Source: Pelagerythrobacter sp041912895
Lineage (GTDB): Bacteria > Pseudomonadota > Alphaproteobacteria > Sphingomonadales > Sphingomonadaceae
DNA: 64,000 nucleotides
Assembly (NCBI RefSeq): GCF_041912895.1
Contig: NZ_JAYSGI010000002.1
Coordinates: 186,001-250,000 of the forward strand
Reading direction: 5' to 3'
The notes beneath the pieces were generated by a model. That model worked only from the letters and a program-made list of their open reading frames with translations, searched no databases and was not told where the DNA came from. Below are positions 1-7,922 of the stretch, piece after piece (position 1 is the stretch's first letter; each line of letters starts with the position of its first letter). Both the position numbers and the translations under genes were made by a program.

Positions 1-52
1 ACGCCAGCTACGCCCGGCGAACCAGCCGGCGATTTCCGGCGGGATAGCCGCG

Positions 53-877
53 TCAGAAGCTTTCGTCGTCACCCGACACTTCGGTTGCGGCGGCCTCCAG
101 ATCGGCCACCGACATGCCGAGCAATCCGGCCAGACGCTCACGCTCCTGCGGGGAAAGATCCGAAACGTCGCGCGGCTCGGGCAGCGCCTCCATGCTCTCG
201 GCCATCCGCTCCATCATCTGCGGCACCAGTTCTATGACCCTGGGCATGACCTGGGTCATTGCGGACATGACCTTCGGATCGGAATAGACGAGAAACGATT
301 GCTCGGCGTAGCGGCCGCCTACCGACGTCGCGAAGAACTGCTTCAACGCCTCGAGGTCGGCGGTTTCGAAACGCGCGGCATAGGCATGCGCCAGACCCTC
401 GCGATATGCCGGTTCGACCTCGTTCATCAATTCGCCCGTCACATCGAGCATGGCGGCCCCGGTTATTTCGGCGCGCTGTTCGTGCGCCGGATCGACGATT
501 TCCAGCGCTTGCGTCAATTCACTCTCATCCAGCGCGGAAAGGCGCGCGCCATCGACGCCGAGCACTTCGGCCAGGGCGAGACGCGAGAGCGGCGCGGCGG
601 CACCGAACATCGTGTCGAACATCGGCGCCATCGTCTCGTTTATCATCTTCGCATAAGTGCCGGGCGGAAAGAGAAGCGCGACGACCTCGGTCGCCAGCGG
701 TACACGCGCTTCTTGCTCAGGGGAAAGCGGCTCGCTGGCGAACATCGCCGAATACATTTCAGTCAGTTCGGCGTGGTCCGCCGCCATGGCATCCGACACG
801 GACGCGCTTTCCTCGCTCGTCTGCGCCATCGCCGATGCGGAGGTCAGCAAAACGGCGGCGGCGAGGATCGTCTTCAT
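53..877 (-). CDS. DUF2059-like secreted protein
   Basis: A 274-residue protein of unknown function. The N-terminus is a clear signal peptide (MKTILAAAVLLTSASAMAQ), so it should be periplasmic. The C-terminal half (about residues 150-235) has the all-helical pattern of DUF2059 proteins: an alanine-rich helix, a YAARF.TADLEALKQFF segment and a glycine-containing S.GGRY turn. The ATG at 877 has a GGAG 9 bases upstream; the much longer open frame that continues upstream runs antisense to the sugar phosphomutase gene and is a shadow. It lies 23 bp downstream of that gene and is probably the last gene of the mipZ cluster. Family assignment comes from pattern recognition only. Confidence 0.8.
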   Translation of the reverse strand: MKTILAAAVLLTSASAMAQTSEESASVSDAMAADHAELTEMYSAMFASEPLSPEQEARVPLATEVVALLFPPGTYAKMINETMAPMFDTMFGAAAPLSRLALAEVLGVDGARLSALDESELTQALEIVDPAHEQRAEITGAAMLDVTGELMNEVEPAYREGLAHAYAARFETADLEALKQFFATSVGGRYAEQSFLVYSDPKVMSAMTQVMPRVIELVPQMMERMAESMEALPEPRDVSDLSPQERERLAGLLGMSVADLEAAATEVSGDDESF

Positions 878-900
878 GGGGACACGTCTCCGTTTCGAGA

Positions 901-2304
901 TCAATGCCCGGCCTGCGCGCCGCGTTCCAGCCCCGACAGCGCGAGCTGCTCGTCGATCTGCGCCATCAGCCGTTCGAGCCCCGCCTCGCTGTCGCTTTCC
1001 GCGCGCGCGACGAGCACGTCCTGCGTGTTGGAGGCGCGCAGCAGCCACCAGCCGTCGTCGGTGGTGACGCGCACGCCGTCGGTGTCGTCGACTTTCGCCG
1101 GGCTGTCCGCCAGCCGCGCCGCGACTTCGTCGATCGCAGCGAACTTGCGGCTCTCGTCCACCTGGAAGCGCATCTCTGGCGTGTTGATCATCGCCGGCAT
1201 GGCGGAGCGCAAGTCGGTGACCGAACAGCCCAGACGAGCACTGGCGGCGAGCAGGCGCACACCAGCATAAAGCGCGTCGTCGAAGCCGTAGTATTCGTCG
1301 GCGAAGAACACGTGGCCGCTCATCTCGCCCGCCAGCGGCGCGCCCGTCTGCTTCATTTTGGACTTGATCAGTGAGTGTCCGGTCTTCCACATCACCGGCT
1401 GCCCGCCATGCGCGCCGACGTGATCGAACAGCGCGCGGCTGGCCTTCACGTCGGCGATCACCGTCGCGCCGGGCTGGCGGGCGAGCAGATCCTCGGCATA
1501 GATCATCAGCAGCTGGTCGCCCCAGATCACCCGGCCCTCGCCGTCGATCGCCCCGATGCGGTCGCCGTCGCCGTCGAAAGCCACCCCGAAATCGAGGTTC
1601 TTTTCCGCGACCAGCGCGCGCAGGTCGGCCAGATTCGCCTCGACCGTGGGATCGGGATGATGATTGGGAAAGTCGCCGTCGACATCGGTGTAGAGCAGGT
1701 GGTGTTCGCCCGGCAGGCGCGCGGCGAGCGCCTCGAGCGCGGGGCCGGCGGCGCCGTTCCCCGCGTCCCACCCGACGCGCAGCCCCTCGAGCCCGGCACG
1801 GTCGATCCCGTCGAGGCCGGACAGCAGCCGCTCGACGTATTCGCCGAGCACGTCGCGCTCCTCGACCGCGCCGGTTCCGTCGCGCCACGCCCCTTCCGCC
1901 GCCAGCCGGCCGAGCTGCTGGATGTCCTCGCCGAAAAACGGTCGGCCCTGAAACACCATCTTGAAGCCGTTGTAGTTGGCGGGATTGTGGCTGCCGGTTA
2001 TCTGGATACCGCCATCCACCTCTTCGGCTGACGCTTCCGCGTAATAAAGCATCGGGGTCGGCCCCATGCCGATCCGCACCACATCGCACCCGCTCGCGGT
2101 CAGCCCCTCGACCAGCGCGTGTTCGAGCGTGGGCGAACTCACCCGCCCGTCGTAACCGACCGCGACCGTGCGCCCGCCCGCCGCCTGCAACAGCGTCGCG
2201 AAGACGCGGCCGATCGCGCGGGCATCGTCGGGGCCGAGCGTTTCGCCGATGATCCCGCGAATATCGTATTCGCGCAGGACGGTGGGGTGGAATTCGTGCG
2301 GCAT
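901..2304 (-). CDS. pgmG: phosphomannomutase/phosphoglucomutase
   Basis: A 467-residue alpha-D-phosphohexomutase that interconverts hexose 6- and 1-phosphates (mannose and glucose), feeding nucleotide sugars for polysaccharide and lipopolysaccharide synthesis in the cytoplasm. All four family motifs are visible: the N-terminal YDIRG, the phosphoserine loop TGSHNP at about residues 103-108, the metal-binding DGDGDR at about 244-249, the sugar-specificity loop GEMSGHVFF near 326-334, and the C-terminal phosphate-binding RASNTQ near 424. Length is normal for the bacterial PMM/PGM class. The ATG is preceded by AAGGGA, which overlaps the space after the J-domain gene. The exopolysaccharide genes at the right end of the window are likely consumers of its product, which is inference. 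Confidence 0.95.
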   Translation of the reverse strand: MPHEFHPTVLREYDIRGIIGETLGPDDARAIGRVFATLLQAAGGRTVAVGYDGRVSSPTLEHALVEGLTASGCDVVRIGMGPTPMLYYAEASAEEVDGGIQITGSHNPANYNGFKMVFQGRPFFGEDIQQLGRLAAEGAWRDGTGAVEERDVLGEYVERLLSGLDGIDRAGLEGLRVGWDAGNGAAGPALEALAARLPGEHHLLYTDVDGDFPNHHPDPTVEANLADLRALVAEKNLDFGVAFDGDGDRIGAIDGEGRVIWGDQLLMIYAEDLLARQPGATVIADVKASRALFDHVGAHGGQPVMWKTGHSLIKSKMKQTGAPLAGEMSGHVFFADEYYGFDDALYAGVRLLAASARLGCSVTDLRSAMPAMINTPEMRFQVDESRKFAAIDEVAARLADSPAKVDDTDGVRVTTDDGWWLLRASNTQDVLVARAESDSEAGLERLMAQIDEQLALSGLERGAQAGH

Positions 2305-2313
2305 GCGGTCCCT

Positions 2314-2601
2314 TCAGCTCTCGTCGGGCAATTCGCCGAGCAACAGGTCGCGCGCGGCGTTCGCCTCGTGCACTTGCGCTCCGGTCCCGCCCCGATCGGG
2401 GTGGACCACGGTCACCAAACGCTTGTGCGCGGCGATTATTTCCTTGCGGTCGGCATTCGCGCGCACCCCGAGCAGTTCGCGCGCGCGAAACAGCGCCTGG
2501 CTGCGGATCGAGCCGCCGCGCAGATACTCCCAAGGCCATTTGCCCAGCAACATGCGGCAGGCCACGGCGATCGCCGCGGCGATGAGGATCAGCCGCAGCA
2601 C
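2314..2601 (-). CDS. membrane-anchored J-domain protein
   Basis: A 95-residue protein with one N-terminal hydrophobic segment (LRLILIAAAIAVACRM) followed by a compact J domain (about residues 40-90) with the HPD signature in VVHPDRGG. The layout is like mitochondrial Pam18/Tim14 and the small membrane DjlA-like J proteins of alphaproteobacteria, so it is expected to stimulate DnaK ATPase at the inner membrane. The start is GTG at 2601, four bases after the mipZ stop; no good ribosome site is visible, suggesting translational coupling. Ten bases separate it from the downstream phosphomutase gene. The client is unknown. Confidence 0.85.
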   Translation of the reverse strand: MLRLILIAAAIAVACRMLLGKWPWEYLRGGSIRSQALFRARELLGVRANADRKEIIAAHKRLVTVVHPDRGGTGAQVHEANAARDLLLGELPDES

Positions 2602-2605
2602 CCGC

Positions 2606-3406
2606 TCAGGCCGCTTCGAGCGTGGGCGCCTGCCGCGCGGGATCGGGCAGGTTGAGCCAGGCGACCAGCGTGCGCAGCTCCTGCCGCGCGACGAGGTGGC
2701 TGGTGCCCAGTTCGCCCAAGTGCCCCTTGTCGAGCAGCGTCAGGCCCGAGGGGAACAGCTCGCGGTAGATCACCCGCTCGGACAGGCCTTTGGCCGCGCG
2801 AAAACCGGCGCGCTTGGAAAGCTCGCCCAGCGCACGCTCGATCCGCTGCATGTTGCGCGCCTCGACATGGCCGGTGCGGTTGCGCACCACCGCCCAATCG
2901 ATCTCCTGCCGCCGCTGGAGCGCGCGCGCCTTGCGCGTTTCCCAGATCAGCTCGGCGTAGAAGCTGAGGCGGCGGACCTTGAACGTCTCGGCATCGACCT
3001 GTCCGATCAGGTCGAAATCGACGAAGCTGTCGTTGAGCGGAGTGACCAGCGTGTCCGCGCCGGTCGCGGCGTGGCGGGCCAGCGGATCGTCGCGCCCCGG
3101 CGTGTCGATGACGAGAAAATCGGCGCCTTCGCCCAGCCGCGCCAGCTCGCTGTCGAGCGCCTCCACGCTCTCGCCGCGAAACACCGCGGAGCGCGCGCCG
3201 GGCAGCTCGATCCCGCGCCGCGCCTCGGTCTCGCGCCGGTTTTCGAAATAGCGGTCCATCGTGCGCTGGCGCGAATCGAGATCGAGCGCCGCCACCTTCG
3301 CCCCGCGATAGGCCAGCGCGACTGCGACATGCACGGCGGTGGTCGACTTGCCGGTGCCGCCCTTCTCGTTGGCGAAGACGATGCGGTGCGGGCGGTGCGG
3401 GGGCAT
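2606..3406 (-). CDS. mipZ: division-plane positioning ATPase MipZ
   Basis: A ParA/MinD-type P-loop ATPase of about 266 residues. The deviant Walker A motif is KGGTGKST (residues about 14-21), with the A' aspartates in ALDLDSRQRTMDRYFENR; the sequence after A', with the RQRTMDRY element, is typical of MipZ rather than of chromosome-partition ParA. Known alphaproteobacterial MipZ binds ParB at the origins and inhibits FtsZ polymerisation, placing the division plane at mid-cell. The start is uncertain: an ATG at 3406 is used here, and a GTG at 3418 would add four residues. It heads a minus-strand cluster and is divergent from panC, an arrangement that I associate with sphingomonads. Confidence 0.92.
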   Translation of the reverse strand: MPPHRPHRIVFANEKGGTGKSTTAVHVAVALAYRGAKVAALDLDSRQRTMDRYFENRRETEARRGIELPGARSAVFRGESVEALDSELARLGEGADFLVIDTPGRDDPLARHAATGADTLVTPLNDSFVDFDLIGQVDAETFKVRRLSFYAELIWETRKARALQRRQEIDWAVVRNRTGHVEARNMQRIERALGELSKRAGFRAAKGLSERVIYRELFPSGLTLLDKGHLGELGTSHLVARQELRTLVAWLNLPDPARQAPTLEAA

Positions 3407-3505
3407 TTCGGCGGGCACGGGGCGGCGGGCTTCCTGTCTGTTGTCTTTGCCGGGCGCCAGCGGCTAGTTGGCCCCCACGCCCGCTTTATCGGAGGCCATA
3501 CCCCC

Positions 3506-4372
3506 GTGCAAACCGCCAGAGAGCTTGATGTGTTGAGAACGGCCGTCGCCGCCTTCCGCGATGCGGGCGAGACGGTGGCGCTGGTGCCGACGATGGGCGC
3601 GCTCCACGAAGGGCACCTGACGCTGGTGCGCGCGGCGAAAGCGCGGGCCGACCGGGTGGCGGTGTCGATCTTCGTCAACCCCACGCAGTTCGGCCCGAAC
3701 GAGGATCTCGCGGCCTATCCGCGCCAGTTGGCCGAGGATTCGGCGATGCTGGAAGCCGAAGGGGTCGACCTGCTGTGGGCCCCGGACGCGGGCGAGATGT
3801 ATCCCGAGGGCTTCGCCAGCGCGATCTCGGTCGCTGGCGTGAGCGAGGGGTTCTGCGGCGCGAGCAGGCCCGGCCATTTCGATGGCGTGGCGACCGTGGT
3901 GGGCAAGCTGTTCAACCAGGTCCGCCCCGATGTGGCGCTGTTCGGCGAGAAGGACTGGCAGCAACTCGCGGTGATCCGCCGCATGGCGCGCGACCTTGAC
4001 CTGATGCAGCCGCACGCCGATGCCATCCTGGGCGTGCCGACCGTGCGCGAGGCGGACGGGCTCGCGATGTCGAGCCGCAACCGGTATCTCTCGTCCGACC
4101 AGCGCGCCGCCGCCGCCACGCTGCCGCGTGCGATGGGCGAGGCGATCGCACGGATCGAGGCGGGCGAACCGGCGCGTGCCGCGCTGGTCGCGCTGGAAGA
4201 GAAGCTGCTCGCCGCCGGGTTCGGGCAGGTCGACTACGCCGGCCTCGCCGACGCCGCCAGCCTTGAGCCCATCGACGCCCCCGGAGAGCGCCCCGCCCGC
4301 CTGATGGTCGCCGCGCGCATCGGCGGAACGCGGCTGATCGACAACATGGCGGTGGAGCCGCCCCGCCGGTAA
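3506..4372 (+). CDS. panC: pantoate--beta-alanine ligase
   Basis: A 288-residue pantothenate synthetase that joins pantoate and beta-alanine with ATP hydrolysis to AMP, the last step of vitamin B5 synthesis. It shows the nucleotidylyltransferase-fold motifs PTMGALHEGH (with the HxGH ATP site), FVNPTQFGP, FGEKDWQQL, and the KMSKS-like loop MSSRNRYL. Length matches the family. The start is GTG at 3506 with GGAGG 10 bases upstream; the open frame continues far upstream only as antisense of mipZ and the J-domain gene. It is a single-gene unit divergent from mipZ and convergent with the TetR gene. A 7-bp stem (4356-4362 with 4376-4382) spans its stop codon. Confidence 0.97.
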   Translation: MQTARELDVLRTAVAAFRDAGETVALVPTMGALHEGHLTLVRAAKARADRVAVSIFVNPTQFGPNEDLAAYPRQLAEDSAMLEAEGVDLLWAPDAGEMYPEGFASAISVAGVSEGFCGASRPGHFDGVATVVGKLFNQVRPDVALFGEKDWQQLAVIRRMARDLDLMQPHADAILGVPTVREADGLAMSSRNRYLSSDQRAAAATLPRAMGEAIARIEAGEPARAALVALEEKLLAAGFGQVDYAGLADAASLEPIDAPGERPARLMVAARIGGTRLIDNMAVEPPRR

Positions 4373-4390
4373 AGAGGCGGCTGCCCGGAT

Positions 4391-5119
4391 CTACCCCGTG
4401 GCGCCGCCGGGCCCTTTGGATCTGCCGCAAACGGTGGTGAAACCCGCCGCCATGAACTCGGCCATGCGCTGCCTGACAGCCGCGAAGTCGTTCGAATCGC
4501 ACGCTCCCCCCGACAGCTTGTCGATCCGCCCGGTCCGCGCGAGCGTCAGGGTGAGCGCACCGGACACGAAGTGATAGCCCCAGAACAGGTCCGCTTCGGA
4601 GCAGTCCGGCAGGGCTTTGCGCAACAATTCCACCAGGCGCAGGACGGCGCTGTCGAAATTGTCGTCCATCAACCGGGCGCCCCATTCGGACGAATTGTTG
4701 ATGAGCCCCGCGAGCGCGCCGTAATTGCGCCATTCCTCGCCGCTGTCGTAGAGTTCCAGATTGGTGTCGAGAAAGGCGTGCAGCGCGCCGGCCACGGTGA
4801 TGTCGCCGCCCGCCTCCCGCTCGTAGCGGTCCATCGCCGCCACCCGCTTCTCGTTCACGAGCGGCGCGCGGCGCGCCACGACCTGCTCGAAGAGCGCTTC
4901 CTTATCGTCGAAATAGTAGTGGATCAACGACGTATGGACGCCAACCTCCTCGGCGATGTCCTTCAGCGTCACCCCGAAGAAACCGCGCCGGGAGAAGAGA
5001 TATTCGCCCGCATCGAGGATCTGGGCGATCGTCGCTTCGCGCTGCTGCGCCTTGGTTACGCGCTTGCGCTTCGGCGCCTGACCGCGCGGCGGCGTCTCGG
5101 CGGATTTTCCTTGCTGCAT
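4391..5119 (-). CDS. TetR/AcrR family transcriptional regulator
   Basis: A 242-residue TetR-type repressor. The N-terminal helix-turn-helix lies at about residues 30-75 (QILDAGEYLFSRRGF, LKDIAEEVGVHTSLIHYYF), preceded by a basic tail. The all-alpha C-terminal ligand domain contains RKALPDCSEADLFWGYHF, like the TetR_C domains of lipid- or hydrocarbon-responsive regulators. The ATG at 5119 has AGGG 8 bases upstream and is preferred over a GTG at 5158. It lies 72 bp downstream of the TonB-dependent receptor on the same strand, so it probably controls that gene, perhaps through the palindrome at 7487-7514. The ligand cannot be told from the sequence. Confidence 0.92.
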   Translation of the reverse strand: MQQGKSAETPPRGQAPKRKRVTKAQQREATIAQILDAGEYLFSRRGFFGVTLKDIAEEVGVHTSLIHYYFDDKEALFEQVVARRAPLVNEKRVAAMDRYEREAGGDITVAGALHAFLDTNLELYDSGEEWRNYGALAGLINNSSEWGARLMDDNFDSAVLRLVELLRKALPDCSEADLFWGYHFVSGALTLTLARTGRIDKLSGGACDSNDFAAVRQRMAEFMAAGFTTVCGRSKGPGGATG

Positions 5120-5191
5120 CGTCAATCCCTGTTTGCGCGACGATCGTAGATGCCTCACCGCCGTTTGGCACCCCGTTTCACCTGACGCCGG

Positions 5192-7417
5192 TCAGAAGCG
5201 CCCGGTGATCCGCACGCCATATTGCCGTGGCGGCGCGGCGTAGCGGAAATTGCCGTTGGTCGCGGCGACGTAGGTCAGGTCGGTGGCGTTGGTGATGTAG
5301 CCGGTGACCGACAGGCGATCGACATCGAGCGTCAGTTGCGCGTTGAAGATGTCGCGCGGAACGAGCCGGTCGCCACGCGCCTCGTCCTGGAACAGCGTGC
5401 CGAAGCTTTCGGAAATATGGGCGTAATCGACACGCGGGGTCAGCGTGACGCCACCGCCCAGCGCAAGCGCATATTGCACGCCGACGTTGCCGGTGAATTC
5501 GGGCGCGTAAGGCGTCCTGCGGCCGGTCAGGTCGGTACATGTCGGCGAGGCCGGGCCGGTCAGCGGATCGCAGGAGCCGGTCGGACGCAGGCGCGGATCG
5601 GCGGCGAAGAACTGGCCGAACTCCGAGTGAAGATAGCCGATGCCGAGATCGATGCCGAGCGGGCCGAAGCTCGCCTGAGCCGACGCTTCCACACCGGCGA
5701 GCGTGGTGGCCGAAGGTATGTTCTGGAACGGGCTGGTTTGCGGCAGTTCCGGATCGGCGATCCGAACCTGGAAATCCTTGTAGCGATTGTAATATCCGCC
5801 CAGCTGCGTGCGCAACCTGCCGTCGAGGAACGTCCCTTTCCAGCCGATCTCGTAATCGGTGACGTGCTCGGGCTCGAAAGACTGGGTGGCCGGCGTCCTC
5901 GAAGCGACGTTGAGCCCGCCGCTCTTGTAGCCGGTGGCGACGAAGGCGTAGAAGAAGTGGTCCCTGCTCGCCTGCCAGTTGAGCGCGACCTTTCCGGTCA
6001 CCGCGTCGTCGTCGTACTTGCTGTCAGTCGGGAAGATCACCGTCGCGCCGGCCGCCGTCACGCTGCGGAGCCGACCGATGTTCTCGAATGTCGAGCGCGA
6101 ATAGCGGACGCCGCCCTCGATCTGCAGGCCATCGGCGATTTCGTAGCCGACCTGGGCGAACCCCGCGGTGTTCGACTTGATCGAGAGGCCTTCGGTGAAG
6201 TTGACCGTGCCCAGCGCATTGCGGGTGAAGAACCGGCCATCGGGATACGTGCCCTTGTCGTGCTGATAGTAGGCGCCGAGAATCCACGTGAACGGGCCGG
6301 TGTCGGGCGAGATCACGTTGATCTCCTGCGAGAGTATCCGCTCGTCCGAGATGAAGTTGTAGATGGTCGAGGCGGCCGCCACCGCCGCCGGCGCCGACGA
6401 TCCCGGGATGGTCGCATCGAGATCGCCGACCGCCGCGCTGGTGCCTTTCTGGAAGCCGCTGATCGAGCGGATCTCGACCCCGCCCCCGGTGGTGTAGCTC
6501 GCGTTCAGCACGATCCGTCCGAAATCGTCCTGGCCTTCGTTGATCGCGGCGTTGTTCGCGACCTCGAACGGGTTGCCGGTGTCCGTCGCGAGATCGGCTG
6601 CGTAGCCGCCCTTGTCGATATTGTTGTAGTCGCCCTTCAGCAGGATGCGGACTTGATCGGTCGGCTCCCACAATAGGCTGCCGCGAACGCTGTTGCCTTC
6701 GAGCCGGCCGGGATGCCCGCCATAGCCGCCCGCGATATCGTAGAAACTGTCGCGCACCTCGCGGTTGAACGCGAGGCGGACGGCGAGCGTGTCGCTGACC
6801 GGCACATTGAGCGCGCCCTGCGTGCGCACGTTGTCGTAGTTGCTGATCTGCACCTGGCCATAGCCGTGGACGCCATCGAATTGCGGATCGCGCGAGGTGA
6901 TGAAGATCGCTCCGCCGGTGGCGTTCTGGCCGACGAACGTCCCCTGCGGCCCACGCAGAACCTCGACGCTGGCGATATCGTAGTACGGTTCTGATTGGAA
7001 ATACCCGGGGAAGATCGCGACCCCGTCGCGATAGGTCACGACGCCGACATTGATCGCAGCGCCGCCCGTGGCCTTGCCGACGCCGCGGACATTCACTTGG
7101 TTGCCCTGACCGAAGTTCTGAACGGTGAGCGACGGCGCGGCGAACTGGAGATCGTCGACCGAGAGCACGTTCTTCCGCTCGAGATCTTCTCCGGTCAGCA
7201 CGGTCGCGGCGACGCCGGTGCGCTGAAGGCTCGTATTGCGGCGTTCGGCGGTGACCACGATCTCGCCAAGCTCGCCATCCGAAGCGTCAGCCTGCTGCGG
7301 CGCGGCGGCGGAAGCGCTCGATTGTGCGGAACCGGGAGGTTGTTCGGCTTGCGCAGCCGCACTGGCGCTCCAGGCCAGAGCAGCGATCGAAACGGCGGCA
7401 AAAAGGCGTCTGTCCAC
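5192..7417 (-). CDS. TonB-dependent outer-membrane receptor
   Basis: A 741-residue TonB-dependent transporter: signal peptide (LFAAVSIAALAWSASAAAQ), a Ser/Ala/Gln-rich linker, a TonB box region (GELGEIVVTAERR), plug domain (about residues 65-175, with VNVRGVG and EVLRGPQGTFVGQNATGG), and a 22-strand barrel ending in the typical C-terminal aromatic residue (RITGRF). The family imports siderophores, vitamins, sugars or aromatics through the outer membrane; the sphingomonad clade it resembles is large and the substrate is not predictable. The start chosen is GTG at 7417 because GGGAGAGG lies just upstream and the signal peptide begins there; a start at 7495 would add 26 residues without signal character. 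A TetR gene follows on the same strand. Confidence 0.95.
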   Translation of the reverse strand: MDRRLFAAVSIAALAWSASAAAQAEQPPGSAQSSASAAAPQQADASDGELGEIVVTAERRNTSLQRTGVAATVLTGEDLERKNVLSVDDLQFAAPSLTVQNFGQGNQVNVRGVGKATGGAAINVGVVTYRDGVAIFPGYFQSEPYYDIASVEVLRGPQGTFVGQNATGGAIFITSRDPQFDGVHGYGQVQISNYDNVRTQGALNVPVSDTLAVRLAFNREVRDSFYDIAGGYGGHPGRLEGNSVRGSLLWEPTDQVRILLKGDYNNIDKGGYAADLATDTGNPFEVANNAAINEGQDDFGRIVLNASYTTGGGVEIRSISGFQKGTSAAVGDLDATIPGSSAPAAVAAASTIYNFISDERILSQEINVISPDTGPFTWILGAYYQHDKGTYPDGRFFTRNALGTVNFTEGLSIKSNTAGFAQVGYEIADGLQIEGGVRYSRSTFENIGRLRSVTAAGATVIFPTDSKYDDDAVTGKVALNWQASRDHFFYAFVATGYKSGGLNVASRTPATQSFEPEHVTDYEIGWKGTFLDGRLRTQLGGYYNRYKDFQVRIADPELPQTSPFQNIPSATTLAGVEASAQASFGPLGIDLGIGYLHSEFGQFFAADPRLRPTGSCDPLTGPASPTCTDLTGRRTPYAPEFTGNVGVQYALALGGGVTLTPRVDYAHISESFGTLFQDEARGDRLVPRDIFNAQLTLDVDRLSVTGYITNATDLTYVAATNGNFRYAAPPRQYGVRITGRF

Positions 7418-7486
7418 GAACCTCTCCCATGTCGGCCTGCTCTGTCGGCAGGTGCGTTCGATCTGGAACCGCCGGCGATCGGTGTC

Positions 7487-7514
7487 AATATACATTCACA
7501 CATGAATGCATATT
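7487..7514. promoter_or_regulatory. 28-bp palindrome, candidate TetR operator
   Basis: An inverted repeat with 12-base arms, AATATACATTCA and TGAATGCATATT, separated by CACA; 11 of 12 positions pair. It lies 70-97 bases upstream of the start codon of the TonB receptor. On the minus strand its edge overlaps a perfect TTGACA (7488-7483) that could be the -35 box, although the -10 region 17 bases further on is poor. Size and symmetry fit a TetR-type operator, and a TetR gene lies at the other end of the receptor gene. Binding is inferred. Confidence 0.5.
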
Positions 7515-7668
7515 ATTGTGTTAGCGTTTGCATGGTTATGGTGCGAGCGGACGGCCGCGCCGCTGACGGGCGAAACTGGTTGCCGCGGTGTGAAATGGGG
7601 GCAGGCGGTTGCGCGAAAGCTGAAGCAGATGGCTACGAGATTTTCGCGGATGTCCGGAGGAGCGCTGT

Positions 7669-7742
7669 TGGAGCGGGTAGCGGGAATCGAACCCGCATAA
7701 CTAGCTTGGAAGGCTAGGGCTTTACCACTAAGCTATACCCGC
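7669..7742 (-). tRNA. tRNA-Gly (anticodon TCC)
   Basis: A 74-base tRNA on the minus strand. The acceptor stem GCGGGTA pairs with TACCCGC, followed by the discriminator T expected for bacterial tRNA-Gly and an encoded CCA. The D arm (GCTTAGTGGTAAAGC), anticodon arm (CTAGC, loop CTTCCAA, GCTAG) and T arm (GCGGGTTCGATTCCCGC) are all intact. The anticodon TCC reads GGA and probably GGG codons. Confidence 0.97.
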
Positions 7743-7922
7743 TCGCTCGGCGCATGCCGCTTGCCACCTTTGGCGCGGGTTCGTCAATATCGCGTTTCGC
7801 CGCCTTGGGTGAACACCAGCGCTTGCCGGGGGGCAAGGAAATCGGGCTTTGCCCATGGCCACGAGTTTTCTAGCGAGCGAGCCACCCTTCCCCGATCCAA
7901 GATATTACGCCACAGGCCATTC

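Noticed and set aside
53..2539. An 828-residue open frame on the minus strand
   Set aside because: Only its last 274 codons (from 877) are a gene; the rest runs in a shifted frame through the phosphomutase gene and gives Arg-rich low-complexity sequence.
2168..3505. Long upstream extension of panC
   Set aside because: Antisense to the J-domain gene and mipZ; the conserved PanC N-terminus begins at GTG 3506 with its own ribosome site.
4356..4382. AGCCGCC/GGCGGCT hairpin at the end of panC as a terminator
   Set aside because: The stem spans the stop codon and has no T-run; possible, but too weak to annotate.
7822..7854. Two short hairpins (CTTGCC/GGCAAG and GGGC/GCCC) upstream of cysD, possible riboswitch or attenuator
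   Set aside because: Stems are short, no T-run follows, and no known sulfur-responsive riboswitch core is recognisable.
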